Origin: JAEUTH01 sp039931675
GTDB lineage: Bacteria > Bacteroidota > Bacteroidia > AKYH767-A > OLB10
Direction of reading: 5' to 3'
Assembly: GCA_039931675.1 (NCBI GenBank)
Contig: JBDTRM010000169.1
Coordinates: 1 to 64,000, forward strand
DNA length: 64,000 nt
Both the position numbers and the translations under genes were made by a program. Positions within the stretch are counted from its first letter, which is position 1. Each line of letters starts with the position of its first letter. The notes below the pieces were generated by a model. The model made no database searches and was not told the origin of the DNA. It saw nothing but the letters and a program-made list of their open reading frames with translations. This document shows positions 63,687 to 64,000 of this stretch, in pieces.

Positions 63687-64000
63687 ATGAGAAAGTCGAA
63701 ACCCAAGAAAAGAATGTTGTTACCTGATCCTCGCTTTAATGACGTATTGGTAACACGCTTTGTAAACAACTTAATGTACAGCGGTAAAAAAAATACTGCT
63801 TTCGATATATTCTATGATGCTCTTGCAAAAGTGGAAGAGAAAACTAAAGAAAATGGCCTTGAAACTTTCAAGAAAGCATTGAACAACATTATGCCAACTG
63901 TAGAAGTAAAAAGCCGCAGAGTTGGTGGTGCTACATTCCAGATTCCATCGGAAGTACGTCCTGAACGTAAGATAGCTGTTGGGATTAAGTGGATGATTAC
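63687..64000 (+). CDS. rpsG: 30S ribosomal protein S7 (partial, runs off the window)
   Basis: The first 104 residues of S7: MRKSKPKKRMLLPDPRFND, then the conserved VTRFVNNLMYSGKKNTA and NIMPTVEVKSRRVGGATFQIP. S7 nucleates assembly of the 30S head and binds 16S rRNA. The frame is open to the window end, so truncation is due to the window only. Confidence 0.97.
   Translation, partial: MRKSKPKKRMLLPDPRFNDVLVTRFVNNLMYSGKKNTAFDIFYDALAKVEEKTKENGLETFKKALNNIMPTVEVKSRRVGGATFQIPSEVRPERKIAVGIKWMI

Noticed and set aside
1..64000. CRISPR arrays, tRNA/rRNA genes, integrases, transposases
   Set aside because: Looked for in all intergenic stretches; no spaced direct repeats, cloverleaf sequences or recombinase motifs were seen.

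Overview
The window reads as a piece of chromosome from a low-GC Bacteroidota (class Bacteroidia in the broad sense; perhaps a Chitinophagales-like or other uncultured lineage). Evidence is direct: several secreted proteins end in type IX secretion (T9SS, Por) sorting domains, signalling is by LytS-type kinases and LytTR regulators, promoters match the Bacteroidota TAnnTTTG -7 box, Shine-Dalgarno sequences are mostly absent, and the str-operon genes rpsL and rpsG lie at the right edge. No tRNA, rRNA, CRISPR array, integrase or transposase was seen.

Layout. 0-8.2 kb: a LytTR regulator, two tiny membrane peptides, a VapBC toxin-antitoxin pair, then two tandem ~2.75-kb paralogous surface proteins with about 29 and 30 copies of a 17-residue repeat, an S74-type chaperone domain and a T9SS tail. 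8.3-24.5 kb: mostly housekeeping and envelope genes (lipoprotein-Pmp3 fusion, beta-barrel protein, acetyltransferase-like protein, SDR, L,D-transpeptidase, TPR lipoprotein, TMTC-like membrane protein, T9SS cargo, M13 peptidase, fused E1 2-oxoacid dehydrogenase, NlpC/P60-like hydrolase, histidine phosphatase). 25-27 kb: a SEC-C protein flanked by interspersed repeats.

27.2-38.8 kb is an accessory island. It holds a small HTH protein, a membrane protein, an M15-type peptidase, a 42-bp tandem-repeat ORF, a membrane-anchored trypsin-like protease followed by a large secreted protein, a 2-TM protein overlapping a secreted protein with a YEATS-like domain, an hsdM remnant with an in-frame stop, and a lipoprotein/secreted protein pair. 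Three of these units share an ungapped ~34-nt leader motif placed 15-20 nt before the start codon; its conserved segments could form an H-type pseudoknot. I find no known family for it, and it is the best candidate for something undescribed.

39.1-49.4 kb is a tightly packed defence locus: a small unknown protein, an SNF2-family helicase, a type III DNA methyltransferase (Mod), a type III restriction subunit (Res), a HipA-like kinase and a DUF3037-like protein, with overlapping or almost abutting genes.

49.6-64 kb: a minus-strand group with two paralogous unknown proteins, a PLP-dependent aminotransferase gene broken by an exact 76-bp tandem duplication, and a LytS/LytTR two-component pair; then a second S74/T9SS surface protein, several unknown proteins, a diacylglycerol-kinase-like lipid kinase, and rpsL-rpsG. 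REP-like palindromes are scattered through intergenic spaces.
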